From the NCBI GenBank assembly GCA_029207755.1, contig JARCOQ010000002.1:83850087-83914086 (forward strand): a DNA stretch of 64,000 nt. Direction: 5' to 3'. The position numbers were made by a program, and so were the translations under genes. How positions within the stretch are numbered: the first letter of the stretch is position 1; every line of letters begins with the position of its first letter. Positions 1 through 13,754 of the stretch are shown one piece after another. This DNA comes from Chamaea fasciata. Taxonomy: Eukaryota > Chordata > Aves > Passeriformes > Sylviidae. The notes below the pieces were generated by a model. It ran no database searches, had not been told where the DNA came from, and worked only from the letters and a program-made list of their open reading frames with translations.

Positions 1-3000
1 TTAATACAGCAGGAGGTGCACTCCTGGGGCTGGGCAACTTACTTGGGTCCAGAAACATCACTCATCTTGTTTCTTTTTCTTTTGCACCAGCATAATAGCA
101 ATGAAGGTAATCAGTGTGAATAGAAAATGGAAATGTTTGGAGGGGACTTTGGAGCTTCTTGAATGTTTTCTTTCCTTTCCTCTGCTAATGCTTTTTATTT
201 AAGACTTATTGAAGGCTGGACTATACACACCAAGAAATTTCCAGAAACAACCAAGACTGAGAAGTAGGTAATGCCACTCTGCGAGTTACACTGATTTTTA
301 ATATCTTGTTGATCAAGTCTCAGTTGAAACTTCAGTGATGGACTCAACGACAAAACTACTGTGGTTCACCTACCACCTTTCTTCCTTCCCCCAGGCATGG
401 GTCTCAATTCATATTCATTTAAAAGGGAAATCTCCCTCTACTCCATACCTCCCAAAACACCATTGGTGCTGTACAAATGAGTTGCCCTGGAAAGAACCAG
501 AAAACCTCAATTTTTTATCATAAGTTGCATCACCTTAATGGTTTATGAGGATGCGATTTCACTTATTTGAACAGGAACCATTTTTATTTATTTCTGCCAA
601 TCTGTGTTAAGAGGGTTTTAATGCTTGTTTAATGAAGCCTGGAGAAATGAAGATGTTACTCTGCTTCTCTCCGTTTTGCTGCTTTGTTAGAATTTATATA
701 CCTCTTATAGAATTTTACCCATTAGTTTTTCAACAGCAGTATTTTTCAGTTTCACCAGAATTACAGGATATGCTAATCCTTTAAAGAAAGTCCTGCTCTT
801 TGCAGAATGCATTATAAACAGCCTTCCTGAGGGCTTTGCCTTTTAATCTCATTACAATGATTTATTTGCTTTTATATACTTTCTCTTTGAAAACAGGTAT
901 TAAAAAGTATGTTTGTAAATTTACTTAGTTATTTGTGTACTGAAAATTTTTCCAATGGAATACATTATTGTTTCTTTTAAACACTAAATATTGTTCAAAA
1001 CCAAAATTTTGGAAAATAACACTCCATTTATATAGAAGTGAATGGAATATTTTGGAAACGTTTTTAGGACTGCTTTTCCAACATTATTATTTTTTCCTTT
1101 TTCCCCTGCTTCTATTTAGAGTACTACAGAGTTTATTTATATTCGGGGTTGTGTTTATATGAACCTTATTTGAGTTATCATGTGATTCTGTCTTTTCAAT
1201 CCTCTTGGCTAGAATATTTGGGCTGTTATCAATCATTTCCCTGAATATTACAATATTTGATACAAATTGTTAGTTTTTAGCTTAAACATTCAATTCAACT
1301 GTCTACCCTGAAGGTAAAGGCTTGTCCGTGATAAAAATGATCTTCCTCCAGGGACAGTGGAAGATCATGGCGAGATCTTTCAAAGGGCTAAAGGCAGCAA
1401 CAATTTGAGTTTTCAAAGAATATTTCTTTGACCCTTCTTCATATAACAAACAGTAAATGTGGGCAGGGTAAATTTAATAAAATAAAAAAAAATATTTCAC
1501 TGCACACAGTTGTTTCCCTTAGGGTACAGGGAAAATAAACATGCGACAGATGTTAGTCATTTCTGAAGGCATGGTAATGGTATGGCAAATGGAGCAGTCT
1601 GAAAACCTATAAACTCTGCAACTTCTACAGAGTAGGTGTGCAGCATATGCTTTCAATGCCATTCCTAGATCACTTAAAAAAAAAGTTTTATTTTCAAAGC
1701 TGTTTTTTTCATTTCAGTGTTTTTTTTCCATCTCTTGCGCTCAGGGTGGAAAGCAGAGGAGGTAGGGAAAGTATTCATTTGAAGACAAAACTAGCAGGGT
1801 ACCTTCTCTCTAAGCTTCCAACAGCAGCTCCACCTGTCCCTCCTCCCACTGATTTCTCTCACTGTCTTTGGAAATTTTTGTGTAAAAAACACCCTGATGA
1901 TTGACACTAAAAATATTTCACTCTAGACCTGTCTTACACACATTCCAGAGCCTTGGTGAAGACTGAGTGTGAAGGGGTGTTGCACTTCTTGGTTTAGAGC
2001 TGCAGGTTTAGTTGGGAATTCCCCTATTTTTTTTTTTTTTTCCAGAGTTTACTCACATATATCATGCTGGCCTGGAGTGTCAGGAAATACATTTGAACAA
2101 GGAGAATAAATAATGTAAGATTTTAAATACCATCACTGCTGAGATCACAAAGGACTCTTCTTCTAAACAATTGTTTTGAAAACTTATTTTTCTCCTCTCA
2201 GACTTACATTGTCTCTCTCTGTTAACGTTGTTTAAAGTCCCCATAAGAGTAACATAATAGCATCCTTCAGGACAAGGTGAAAACAATCGGTGTTCAAAGC
2301 AAATCGTGATCTGAATCTGCAACATTAAAATCTTGCAGAGATATTAAAATTCATGTTCTAGAAGATGCAGCTTGATATTTTTATTGCATCATCTGGAACA
2401 GGATCCCATTTTTTAAATGTTACTGAAAAATACATTAGAAATCTTTAATCTGGTTCGCTTCCTTAGTCAGGAGATTTTCACATTACATAACAGTTTGGAA
2501 GGAGTTTTCACATACTTATAAATATAAAATGTCTACTCCAAAACCCTTCATACATTGTTTTCAAAACTGTCTTATTTTGGCTATTTACTTGGAGTTCTTG
2601 ATGAGGGAAAAAACACCCACATAAAATATGATAATGAAGATCAGAATAATACATAATTTTGTGCAACTTAAGCTGTTGTAAGTCAGTATGAAGCCTTGCG
2701 GCTCCTACAGTTGACAGCACGTTACAGAAGGGTCAATATCTCCAAAATGCTTTTTAACAATAGGAACTATTGGAGCATCTGAATATTGGCTGAGATTTCT
2801 GCATGCAATTGGTTTCCCTAAAAAGGTCAGATTCTCTTTGAACAAGTTTCAAGAGCAAAATAAAAAACAACATTCTAGAAGGGTAAAACCAACAAATTCC
2901 GGATTCACTCCAGATGGTGTGGAGGTTTGAGTTTTTCTTTAAGCAAATCTATCTTCCATTTCATAATTTCAAAACCTGAGTAAACACTAAATAAATAAGT

Positions 3001-3170
3001 ACATATACTATTTGGAAACTTTTTGTTAATATCTTGTTTGAAGAGTTGTAGCAACTGTTTGTGGACATGATGAAGGTCAACAGGAAAAATACAATAAAAA
3101 AGTATTCAATGATAATAGCCACAGGACTTAAAGTCTCCAGACAATCAGGCTACTTATTTTCTGTAGCTAA
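1..3170. other. No gene recognised (AT-rich intron or intergenic DNA)
   Basis: Only isolated splice-like signals are seen: a strong + acceptor ending at 90, another ending at 394, and a minus-strand donor at about 42. No repeat family was recognised. Confidence 0.5.
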
Positions 3171-3251
3171 GTAGATTTCAAATAGCAACAGGTTATTTGA
3201 AATAACACAAATGATAGATTTATGAAATAAATAGATTTCGAATAGCAACAG
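3171..3251 (+). repeat. Direct repeat of about 21 bp at the LTR boundary
   Basis: GTAGATTTCAAATAGCAACAG at 3171-3191 recurs as ATAGATTTCGAATAGCAACAG at 3231-3251, immediately before the LTR-like sequence. It is too long and too widely spaced for an ordinary ERV target-site duplication. Confidence 0.7.
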
Positions 3252-3540
3252 ATGGCGATTGCTGCTTGGGGATCACCTATGCATCAGTCAGTTAGTCCAG
3301 TAGGTGTGATGGAGCCCTGCTTTCCTGGGGATGGCTGAACACCTGTCTCTCCCTGAGAACTGGTGAATGAATTTCTTATCTTGCTTTGGTTGCATGCATA
3401 GTTTTTCTTTACTTATTAAACTGCCTTGATCTCAACCCATGAGTTTTCTCACTTTTACCCTACCCATTCTTTCCTCATCCCACTGAGGTGAGTGAGTGGC
3501 TGTGTGGGGCTTAGTTGCCTGCTGGGATTAAACCACCATA
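3250..3540 (+). mobile_element. 3' part of an avian endogenous retrovirus LTR (ERVL-like, solo or truncated)
   Basis: The stretch from GGGGATGGCTGAACACCTG through TTATTAAACTGCC and CTCAACCCATGAGTTTTCTC to GTGGGGCTTAGTTGCC and GATTAAACCACCATA matches, from memory, the R-U5 end of an LTR family that is very common in bird genomes. The ATTAAA in it would be the poly(A) signal. The left boundary is uncertain. No retroviral coding sequence was recognised on either side. The assignment to class III (ERVL) is less sure than the call that it is an LTR. Confidence 0.72.
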
Positions 3541-4559
3541 GCCTAAGTGTAGGTAATTAAATTTGAAAGAGTGCTGCCTAAAGATACAGAGACGAAGTTG
3601 CACTAATCTGAAACTCTGGATTCATTCAGATGTAGGATTGTCAGATGTAGTTTTCCTTTGACATGGATATTGAATATTCTGTGATGAAAATTTTTCTCAC
3701 TCTCCATCACGCAATGTAACACATGATTCCCTACCACACACCTTTTCATGCACTCTCTCACTTGGCCGCAGTGTGAAATCAAGGACGCATTGAAGACTAT
3801 TTTCAGTATTATCCTCACTGGTGCCAAAAACAGATGTTTCAAGGAGACACAATACTCCAAACAGACTTCTACTACTGTATGAAGGGCAGTTGAAAAATAA
3901 AATTCACACAAACCAGAATTTAAAAACTTGATAGCTGCATTTAACATCCATAATGTGTTTTCATACAACTAAATAAGTGGATTCCTTTGCCAAAGCTCTG
4001 CATTCCTGGGAGATCACATCATAGAAGAAAACATTCTGTTAGGTTCCCAGTACTTTTCAAAGTAGTTCAGCAGGCTTTTAAACACACTTCTAACTTGATA
4101 AGCTTAGCCAGCATCCAAACAATTATGATTTTATCAGTGCTGCTGTTCATTTCTCAGAGAAGACTCCACATATGAACACTGTTGAAGTCTCTTTTGTTAT
4201 CCTCCTGCAGAGTGAATAATTTCCCAACACCAGAAGTCATTCTTAAGTGTTTCAAGCTACTCTTGTTTGAGTTCAATTCTTGAAAAACTGAAATCCTGTC
4301 TAAAATACTTCCCGTGAAGTTTTTATTCTTATTTCTTCAAATGACTTTTTGAATTCATATAAAAAAGTCTTTCAGGTTTGACTAAAAAGGAAAAAAAAAT
4401 CCTTTGAATTCAGTTGACCTTTCTTAGAATAGGAGTAATCATTTCAACTTTTTAAAGCAATATTGCACTTAACATGCTTTTTCACCCTGTGATGGAGATT
4501 ACTGTTGAAATTCCATCTGAATACAAGAAAACACATTTTTACTGCAGTAGTTGTCAACT

Positions 4560-4733
4560 ATCAGAACAGACTGCCCAAAAAAGCTTGTGGAGTTTGTGGA
4601 TATATTAAAAAGCCTAACTGGACATGAGCCCAGGTAACATGCTCTGGTTTACCATGCCCTGTGAAAGGGGTGGGGCTAAAGTGATCTTAAGATGGTCCTT
4701 ACAGACTCAGCCATCCCACAATTCTGTGACTAC
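4560..4733 (+). mobile_element. CR1 3' end fragment, sense
   Basis: GAACAGACTGCCCAAAAAAG, then TGTGGAGTTTGTGG, then the central AACATGCTCTGG, and finally GATGGTCCTTACAGAC and ACAATTCTGTGACT follow the order of the CR1 3' UTR and tip. It is diverged. Confidence 0.7.
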
Positions 4734-5399
4734 ATGTGAAAAAGGAACATCAAGGTTCTTCATTCATCAGAACATTATATAAAAATCTTGGAATATTTGT
4801 GTCAAAAAAAAAAAAGGTGAAATAAAAATGGGCATTTAAATCAAAACGAACAAACATATACAGATCTACCTATATTCTGCACGAGATCACACTTCTGTCT
4901 ATGCAGAAGGCCCTCACAATAAACTGGTCAAGAAACTTGCAGTCCCTTTCTCTTTTGATCCAGGCCATAGAGGAGCTATAAACTTTTCACAATTGTGTAG
5001 ATGGTTTTCTCATTTGTTCATTCCCTACTGATATCAAGATCTCATAGTCTGATGAACCGAAATCCAAATTCCCAGCCTTCTTTAGTTAAAAGTAAATCTG
5101 TAAGTTTAAGGATTTATATTGTGTATCCAAAATATTCTATGATACTATGAGCTTACTAAGACGCACTTCTATTTCACATCTATCTCTAGCAGGTAGATTC
5201 TGAGCTGTAGCACACAGTGGCCACCTTTCATCAAAAGCTGCATTTTACTAGTGAAAGAAGCAATTTCTGAGTAATAAGTAAATTAGGCTATAGATCACTT
5301 TGGGATGCTTCTGAATGACAGGTGTTATAAAAAAAAAGGAATCATTCCCACCAAATCATTAGTGGCAAAGCCATTATTAGTTGATGGCAGGCTGGAAGT

Positions 5400-5735
5400 C
5401 AAAGTGAAATGAATTGCCATCCACTTCAGCAATGCCTTTAATTCGTCACAGCCTAAACCAAAGAGCCAGTTCTGCCACATTACATGGAAAAGTCACATTA
5501 GCCACAGCTGTAACTTGGTGCCTCCTCATGACTCAGGGCAGGCATGCAGACCCCTGCAACACAGCACTGCCAAAGGGCATCACTGCAAGTGCAGAACCAT
5601 CTTTCCAAGGATGGAGATCCTCCACAGAGCCCCGCTTGATCCAAGGGGCAGCCCTTTCTTCTAGTGGAAAAGCACCTCAAGCTACCTCAGCCAGCCCCTC
5701 CCCAGGCCTTCCACCCAGTATTTCAACCAGATAAA
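5400..5735. other. GC-richer island of unknown origin with overlapping open frames
   Basis: The base composition is distinctly richer in C and G than the flanks. A 106-codon frame is open on the + strand (5414-5734) and a 60-codon frame on the - strand. The + peptide is rich in Ser, Pro, Ala and Thr with no domain that I recognise, and no convincing splice sites bound it. It is probably an old unrecognised repeat or chance; I do not call a gene. Confidence 0.3.
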
Positions 5736-8237
5736 TAGATTAATACCCTAACAAACCAAATGTGCAGTCACCATGGAAATCATATATAACATCACAAGTT
5801 TTTGTCTCAACTTGTTTTTAAGTCACTGGATCTCATTCCCAGAGTTTCTGACAATTTCCACTAGCCTGCCTGAAGATTTCATCTACATGCATTAAAAGCC
5901 ATCTTCATCCATAAGAGGGAACTTGACTCATTTGTGTGCATTTTTGGGGGGTTGTGGTAAGTGTATCTACATCACTACAAAAACAGAAATCCTGCAATCG
6001 TTCCTTAAAAACCAATCAGTTTAATATATTTATGTCTTCTAGCAGTATTTAGAGACCCAAGATCAGTCTTGCCTATCACCATTTTATCACACATTCCAGA
6101 CCCTTCCAATTAATCTTTTTGAAGCATTAAAAAAAAAAATCCAATAAGAAAGGGGACATTAAAAATAAAGAATAGAAAATGTTTAAAAATCATTCAGAAA
6201 AAAAGGACAGAAAGACAGAAAGGACAAGAATAACATGTAAAAAGAGAAAGCATCTGTCTGAATATCCCATTCTAAATATTCTAAAGTTGTGATGGAACTG
6301 CAAATATAGTTTGAATTCACCACCTAAGCCTTGCTGGAATAGAAAATATTAGACCAAAACCAATCTTTGGAATACACATTTCTCAGACTAAGAAAATCCT
6401 CTAATTTCAGCTGGCATGCTTTCCATTGATGTATTTATGGCAGTCTACTATCCAAACAGGCTGTTTGAACTTCACTCAGTTACAACCTATGACATATTCA
6501 ATTTTCTGCCTTTGCTGCTTTCCACATCAATGAATTTCATATTGTCTACAAGAGGATGAGGCATTTTTCTACTGCTTCCTGTAGAAAATACAGATAAAAA
6601 CATGTCCTCTCTTCAAACTAATTTTCAAATGCTTCCCTCATAATGCATACTATTTTCTTGACTTTTGTTTGGCTTTCCAGCATCCCATAACAATTGAATA
6701 ATCTCTTCTGGGTTTAATGCACAAAAAGAGCTTCAATTTTTTACCTCAGTTAGAATGACTAATAAGTACACTTCATATGCAATTTTTACTTTTTTATCCA
6801 AAACTGAAATCCATATGAGAAATGTGTAATTAAACAAGGAATATGGAGGGCATTTTGGAAAGTGTGGCACTGCTTTTTATAACAGAAATCATCCTCTTCT
6901 CTCACTTTCATGATTCTGAGCCTGGCAAAATGTTCCAGCATTGCCCTTTCATAGAACATACTTGTAGTTCACCAGAAAAAAAGGTGATAAAATATCTAAT
7001 ACAGCTTCAAAACAAGAAGCAGCAATAATTTTCAAACATCCATCTTTGAAGGTAATTTTTTATACTAATAGTTCAGGGATTCAATAGAGTTTTGGTACCT
7101 CCAGAGGCTTTATAGATAAAGGACACAACAAATTAATAGTAAGATAGAAAGAACAAAGAGCAAACTACTGGAACATTTTTTCCTTGTAGAGTTCATACTT
7201 CAGGCTTTCTCTGTTGACATTCTTTCCTGTTTCTGAAGCACAGGATAGCCAAGTAACATCATTATAACCTTCTAGTAGCACATCTGTGCTTACAGTATGG
7301 TGCAGAAAGGAGAGTAGCAGTAAGTTGGGAGGTGTTTCACTAGAAATTAAAGAACTTTGTGGCTGTCTGACAGGCTCTTTGCTTTACTTACTCCTATCAA
7401 CATCTCCCCTGCCACAAAAGAAAATCAGACACAAAGGCAGAATAAAAATACTACCATGTCACACACCATGTTATTCACAGGTTATCACAGGTCTCACAAT
7501 TTAGTAAACATCTCCTTAAACTGGATCCAGAATGCTTTCACCACAGCATTTTCAGAGGGTTTTCTCATTCTGGTCATCTTTATCTAAGAATGGAATATTC
7601 TGCTCTGCAGCAGCAGCAAAGACAAAACGCTTCCCTGTTTCCTTCTGTTTCTGTTTCCATGCCAGTCCAACGCAAGAGTCTCCAGTTACACACCCTAACC
7701 TGGAACTCTGGAACAGGAGGAGCAGGAGCTTAATACTACTCAGATTCTTCTGTCACTGATTTGGAACACAGATGCCAGTGCTTTACAGGATGAACTTTGT
7801 TGTGTTTTATCATTGTAAGACATGTATGGCACTGAAACATATATGGGACAGGTGAGGAGTGCAAAATGCACAATTTTAAAAGAGGACCTTGAAACACTAA
7901 CCAGCTCTTCCTCCACCACAGCCAATTTGCACAGTAGCAAAGCACACCCACTGTGTTAGGACAGAGTCCGGAAGCAGTGTCAAGATTTGTAATCAGTACA
8001 TATTCTCCAGCAATGAGCATATTACGAAAATCTACTGCTAGAGAAAGTCATTCTAAAAATGGATTGCCAAAGATAGAGATGTAGATATTCTTACTGAACT
8101 GAGTGAATGCATTTGTAAAGAAAGTCATTGTTTCACTGGGATACTTTTACTTGTATAGCACATTAGCTTTAAGTTTTAATTCAGCACACCTTTAACTACA
8201 GGCCAAATTTTAGTTCAGTGTGGTTGTTCCTCTTGAA

Positions 8238-8275
8238 GTCATAGATTCACAGGGAATAGCCCTGTAAAGGACTGG
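8238..8275 (-). mobile_element. Possible CR1 3' tip, antisense
   Basis: GTCATAGATTCACAGGGAATAGCC then CTGTAAAGGACT resembles an antisense CR1 3' tip (TCATAGAATCACAG, then GGTTGGAAAGGAC). It is too short to be sure. Confidence 0.35.
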
Positions 8276-10454
8276 ATGTTTCACCGTGCCATCTCAAAGA
8301 ACACACTGCCACAGACTTGTGTGCCTTTGCACTGGCCACTATTCCACAGGCTTATTCTGAGCTTTCACTCATGAGGTGTGGTCTACATGTGGAAAAACTT
8401 GTCTGGGATAAATAAATAATCTTACCAGAAACATTCTTGGCAGTCTTAAAAGACATTTAATCCAGATATCAGTAGAAAAAAAATCTGCTTCAGGCCCCTA
8501 CAAACTTTAATGTCTTTTCATCAAAAACTCATTTTTTGCAACAATACTGCATCTCTGGGGATTTAGGCATCACACATGAATTTCACCAAGAATGAATATC
8601 ACTGCTTAGGTTTTAATGCTTTAGTTTTTCCTGCATAAACCTTATCTGTGGAATGTTTGAGAAGTGTTTATCGGAAAGAAAACCAACAAACCAATCCCCA
8701 CCCCAATAATGAAAACAACATCTGCTAGTAACCTCTGCTCTTGCACTGCTGAAGATCTTGACCTAGAGACCACTTTGACAAAAACGTTCTCTCTTCTTTG
8801 GATTATGCGATTCTTTTTGATTGTAAAAAAGAAAATACACATACAATCAACTAATTGTACATCCTAGTACTAAGCAGTAAAAAAGCTACTTTACAAAAGA
8901 TTACACATAAATATTTCCACTGGGAGTGAAGTGAAATCGAGTTTTACAAAGATCATTGGATTTGTATCTGGTTTTTTTACAGTAAATTGCATCTCAGAGT
9001 GATCTTTGAGGAGTAAGTATGAATTTACTTTTACTTATCATCTGTGACAGCAGTGCTGCTCTTGGTGAGAAACTGCTCCCGCAAGGTTGCCTCTGCCTTT
9101 CTTGACACAGGGAGGCAAATTGGAGAATCTTCTCTTGTTCTACCTAACAGCTGTATTCTGAGTGACTAATTGGCTAGAAATCCCTACAGGGAATACAAAT
9201 GCTAGTAAAAGAAACAAGTGAAAAATATTCCATTTATGCCCGGACGAAGTTAGGGAAAGACATGAAAAAAATAATTAAATAAAGACAGTGATAAGATGGG
9301 AGAATAAAGCTTATTACAGAAAGAGTAGAGAGATTAAAGTTCCTATCATTAGCATTCAGGTAGAAAGTACAAGAGAAGCAAATCCTGACAGGACTCTCTT
9401 CTCCATTGCATATGAACAGCTGATGTTCCTATGGGACTCTGCAGTGGCTGGAAATGGGCATATCACAAACAGAACGGTAAAACACTAGGAACAGAGTTTG
9501 CCAAATGCAGGGTGTGTCAGGATTCTAACTTTGGTTGTTTGCTGCATTCACAGTACAATAATTTTCCTCACCATTTTATAATTTCAGTGTGAAAAACCTT
9601 AGCAAGGGCAGAAGTGTGGAAATGGAAAATACTCTTGTTGGGGAAATCCCAGACAACTGAGTTGGGAATTGTCTTCAGCACAACAGAGTTACACAAGTTT
9701 ACTTGCAAGTAGTGCTCTGATAAGAAGCTGACTCAAGACCTGCTATCTCAAAACTCCTCCCTTCCTTGATTATAGGAACTGGGAATAATGTCCAGATTAC
9801 AACCAGTATGGAAATTCAAACAGTGGTATTCTTTTTCAGTGACATTATCATATGTATAGCTTTTTCTAAAGCAGTAATATTTTCCATTATGTAAGGACAG
9901 GATGACTTTGATATCACACACACTGTCCTGAGGGTGATCACAAGAGTGGTCCTGATATGTCTATTTCTATCACCTAGATCTTTAAAAAGGGATTCAGCTT
10001 CCCATTAGTATTTTCACAGGCTATGCAGTTCCTAACTGTCAACGAAACACTGGGAACTGGAAATCTACTGACATTTTCATTCAGCTTGCTGTTTCTTTAC
10101 TTTCTGAACTAATGGACCTTGAAAATTTGACCCCTAATCACCAATTATTTACTATGAAACAATGTGGTTAAGGTTTAAAATCTTTTGCACTTTCCCACTG
10201 ATTTACATTTAGCCTGGAAGCACAGCCCATTTGAATCCACACACCTAACCTAAATCTGTTACAACAATTCAGCTTTTAATTTTCAGTAGGTTTAAATCCT
10301 TAACTATGGTAAATCAGGCTTCATCTCCTGTCTGACCATTCTGTAACAAAATTAGTAATCTTTTTACTCATGTCATTACTTCCAGCTTATTTGACCAGTT
10401 AATTTTGATTGCTCTCCCAGCAGAAGGCACTTACAATCCACCCTGCTGAAACCA

Positions 10455-10473
10455 TCCAAAACCAAAACCAAAA
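10455..10473 (+). repeat. (CCAAAA)n short tandem repeat
   Basis: Three CCAAAA-type units in tandem. Confidence 0.75.
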
Positions 10474-13400
10474 CAGGACTTTTAAACTTTCTACTGAACC
10501 CCAGAGTCTGGAGCAGCTTCAGCTGCTATTTCAACGATTCTAATCTCTTAAGTGTAATTTCTTTTATTATATCATAACTGGCTGCTTCTCTTTTTAACCT
10601 ATTTCTTTCAACGATCACATTTAACCTCCATCAGTAAGCATCGATTATTAGTTGGAAGCAAGGGCAAAGGCAGTACATTATGATGGGAATGATAATGAGG
10701 AGAGCAATTATAATCAGTTGCAAGGAGGGTTTTGAAAGTATTTTTCATGCCTTGCCTAGGAATGCAACAGTCACACACAGCCATTTCCAATGGGAAAGAT
10801 GACAGTGGCTTCTGAATTTTAAGAATGGAAATTAATATTTCTGATTTGATTCTAGCTCAAGCTTCTGGGAAGTAATACATAAATCATCATCAACATCTGT
10901 GTTGATGAAGGCACTTGTCTGAGAGGTCTGAACTCTTGCATTACCAAGAAAGCAGACGGGAAGATGACTGCTGCTGTCAACGCTCGTGGACTGTCTACAG
11001 GCAAGAAGGCAACAAGTGGGAAGATCAACAAGAAACAGCAGACTGCTATATACACACTTCCCTCTATTAGACTCATTGTGGACGCCTTATTTCACCTCAT
11101 TTCATAAATGCAGTGCAAGTTATTCTCCAAGTCACCCGCAGTTTCCTGCAGATACAAAACCCTTCTACAGATTCTGACCCCATTCACTAAACGTGACTGT
11201 TTTATCCAATAGCAAGCCTCCTCCAGGCAGAATTTCCTTGTTACTAAAGTGGCACAGGAATAGCCTGACCTGTCTTATGTTGTCTTCTCACTGTCACTAA
11301 GATGTGTAAAAATCTCCAGCAAAGAATTTTTTCCTGCATTGTAGAACATAGCAACCCCACCTGCAGCTCAAGTGAGCCATCTGGAAATGATGGGTAAGTG
11401 TTAAAAAAGAGCAGGCCTGCTTCAGTTCAAGAATGATTTACATTGATAAGATACAGGAGCAGGTTTAAGATGACTTTCACCTTCTCATACCAGTTCACAG
11501 CTGTCTTAAACTGAAATGCATTCAAACAAGGAATGATCATGTTTTAGATAAAACAGTTGGGAATAAATACATCCAAATCTGAGTTGTGTTTGCAGTGGTT
11601 CCATACAAAACCTGGAAATGGAGCATTACTAGCTTTGTCCTCAATTAATCACATTACTCCAAACCAAAATGAAGAACAGAAAAAATTCTCTCCGGCATTG
11701 AGGAACAGCCCACAAGCTGGGATGACATAGATGAGAACTTCTTCCTCAGCATAAGTGGTGCTGAGTTTGGTAAACAACTGTTTTTCTCTCTAAGAGATGC
11801 ACAACAGATGTACCATGATTATATTTCCCTTTTTAAAGTCATAGTTTGTCAGGATGTTGGGGGGCAGGAGGGCTTTGGGGGTTTTAAAACCTCACTCTGA
11901 CAAATAGATCTGGACACAACCAAATGCCCAGACCCATGGTTTATACACAGGATGAAATCTGCATAGACTGAGGCACAAATTGAGGATTTTTCAAAAATTG
12001 AAAATGGTAAACTTGAATTTCAGTCTGTTTCCTGGAAAATGAAGAGAAAGAAGAATGAGGCTGGGTAAAAATCTGTTGACAGAAGCACCAGGAAAAAACA
12101 TTTGCTACATCTGTGTTTGCCAGGTTTACCTTGATAGGTTTATCACATGGGGCTACTTGAAGGCTGATTGTGTTTTGTGAACTGTTAATAGAAGAAAAAA
12201 TCTCACATATCCCTCTATCTGTAGAGAACTGCTAGATTTTAAAGATTTGTATAAAAACAAGTAGATAGATAAATTGAGGCAGCATGTTGACAGAATCACT
12301 AAGCAGACTGTATGGCTGCAGGAGACAGATGAAATACAAGCAGAAGAATTTCAGTGTTGAAAATGACTAGAGGCTAGCTTAGAAACAAGCATCCTTGCTG
12401 AGAATTTTCCACAAGGCTGATTTTGGTTATCAGAACAGAGCAGCACACAAAAAAATTCAGATAAAGTAAAAAAGGAAACATTTTATTAATATGTAAGGTT
12501 GCATGCCCAAGCCAAATACTATACTTCTGATAAATGAAGGTTCCACGATGCCCTTCACACCTTACACAGACTTGCACAAAGTGGAGCTGGGCACTGATGG
12601 TGTAAGACTGCATAAGAGGTCCTTGTTGTGGACACAAAGAGCTTTAACTGAGCATACCTTACCATTTTTCCCCTTAAAAAAAATGTCACATGCAAGTTTT
12701 TCTCATTGTGGAGGAAAACAGAAAAAGAAAGGGAAAAAAAAGTGTCAGATGGTAGATCATATTGCTGTCACTTTCCTGGAAGCATCTCAGATTTTTTGGC
12801 AACAGGCACACTACAATGATATGAAAAGAACTTAACCATGCACAGTCTAGGGAGTTATGCAAGTGGCTGTTATGCATTTATCCAAGGAGAGAATTCTTTT
12901 AGATAAGTCTGTTAGCAACAGTTAATGGGTTGAGTAGGTGTTGAAATATCTTTGCCAAACTGTATTCACTTTCCCACTTAAGTGAAGTGTTAGCCAAATG
13001 AAAATCCTTTCATACTGAAGTGTTTTTGCTAAATAGCTTCCTTTCAGTAAGTCTCAAAACAAATACAAATCCAATTTTTTTAAACTCTGTAAGAAATTAT
13101 GACAGAAAAAAAGCTAGATTTAGCATGTGGAAATAAGAAAAAATTTTTTTTTCCTTAGTTTACATTTTCAGTCTTTTATAAGATTGTACAAGTGTGCTTT
13201 GATGTTAAACATCCTCTGTTTAACAGAGAAAACAGGCTGGAGAAAATAGACATAAGAAGGTTTTAATTGAGAAGGAAATAGAACGGTTATCAGGGAACCT
13301 CATTCCCTCTTCCATCAAATACCTATTTTTTTTTACTAAGGTGGATTACGGTGCACTTGAATATGGTAACAAGAAGTGGTAATGGAAAAATATTTCATCA

Positions 13401-13754
13401 CATTTGCCTCTTAGTAGATTATGACCAAAAAAAAAAAGGAGATGAAAGGCTGAATCAGACAAGGTTCCATTGAGGTCCAACTTTGATTCAGAACTATCTA
13501 ACAGTTTTATTACCATAAAAAAGATAAATACACACACACATGGTAAAAAATAATAATAACAACCATGTGATATCAACCTGGAAGTGTTTTTAAGCAGTTA
13601 AAGGACATAATAAGAATGGATAATGAATTTGAAAATTGTAGAATATGGTAAGGGGAAACAAAAATCAAATTTCTAAGAACATATGTAAATTTCCAGATGT
13701 AGGTCACTGTCTTCAGCTACACAAACAAGAAGGGTACATGAAAAAATCCTCCTC

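Larger units (their letters stand above)
5736..13754. other. No gene recognised
   Basis: AT-rich DNA with short chance-length open frames only. The only items noted are the possible CR1 tip at 8238, the CCAAAA repeat at 10455 and a 27-nt splice-bounded stretch at about 11361-11393. Confidence 0.5.

Noticed and set aside
60..135. Minus-strand reading FTLITFIAIMLVQKKKKQDE followed by a stop, like a membrane anchor with a basic tail
   Set aside because: No acceptor or upstream exon; the lysine run comes from a pyrimidine tract that is better explained as a + strand acceptor.
3603..3968. 121-codon minus-strand open frame
   Set aside because: Length is within chance for AT-rich DNA; no motif, Kozak context or splice sites; lies just after an LTR fragment.
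12503..12835. 110-codon + strand open frame
   Set aside because: Lys-rich reading through A-rich tracts and overlapping minus-strand frames; no recognisable domain.
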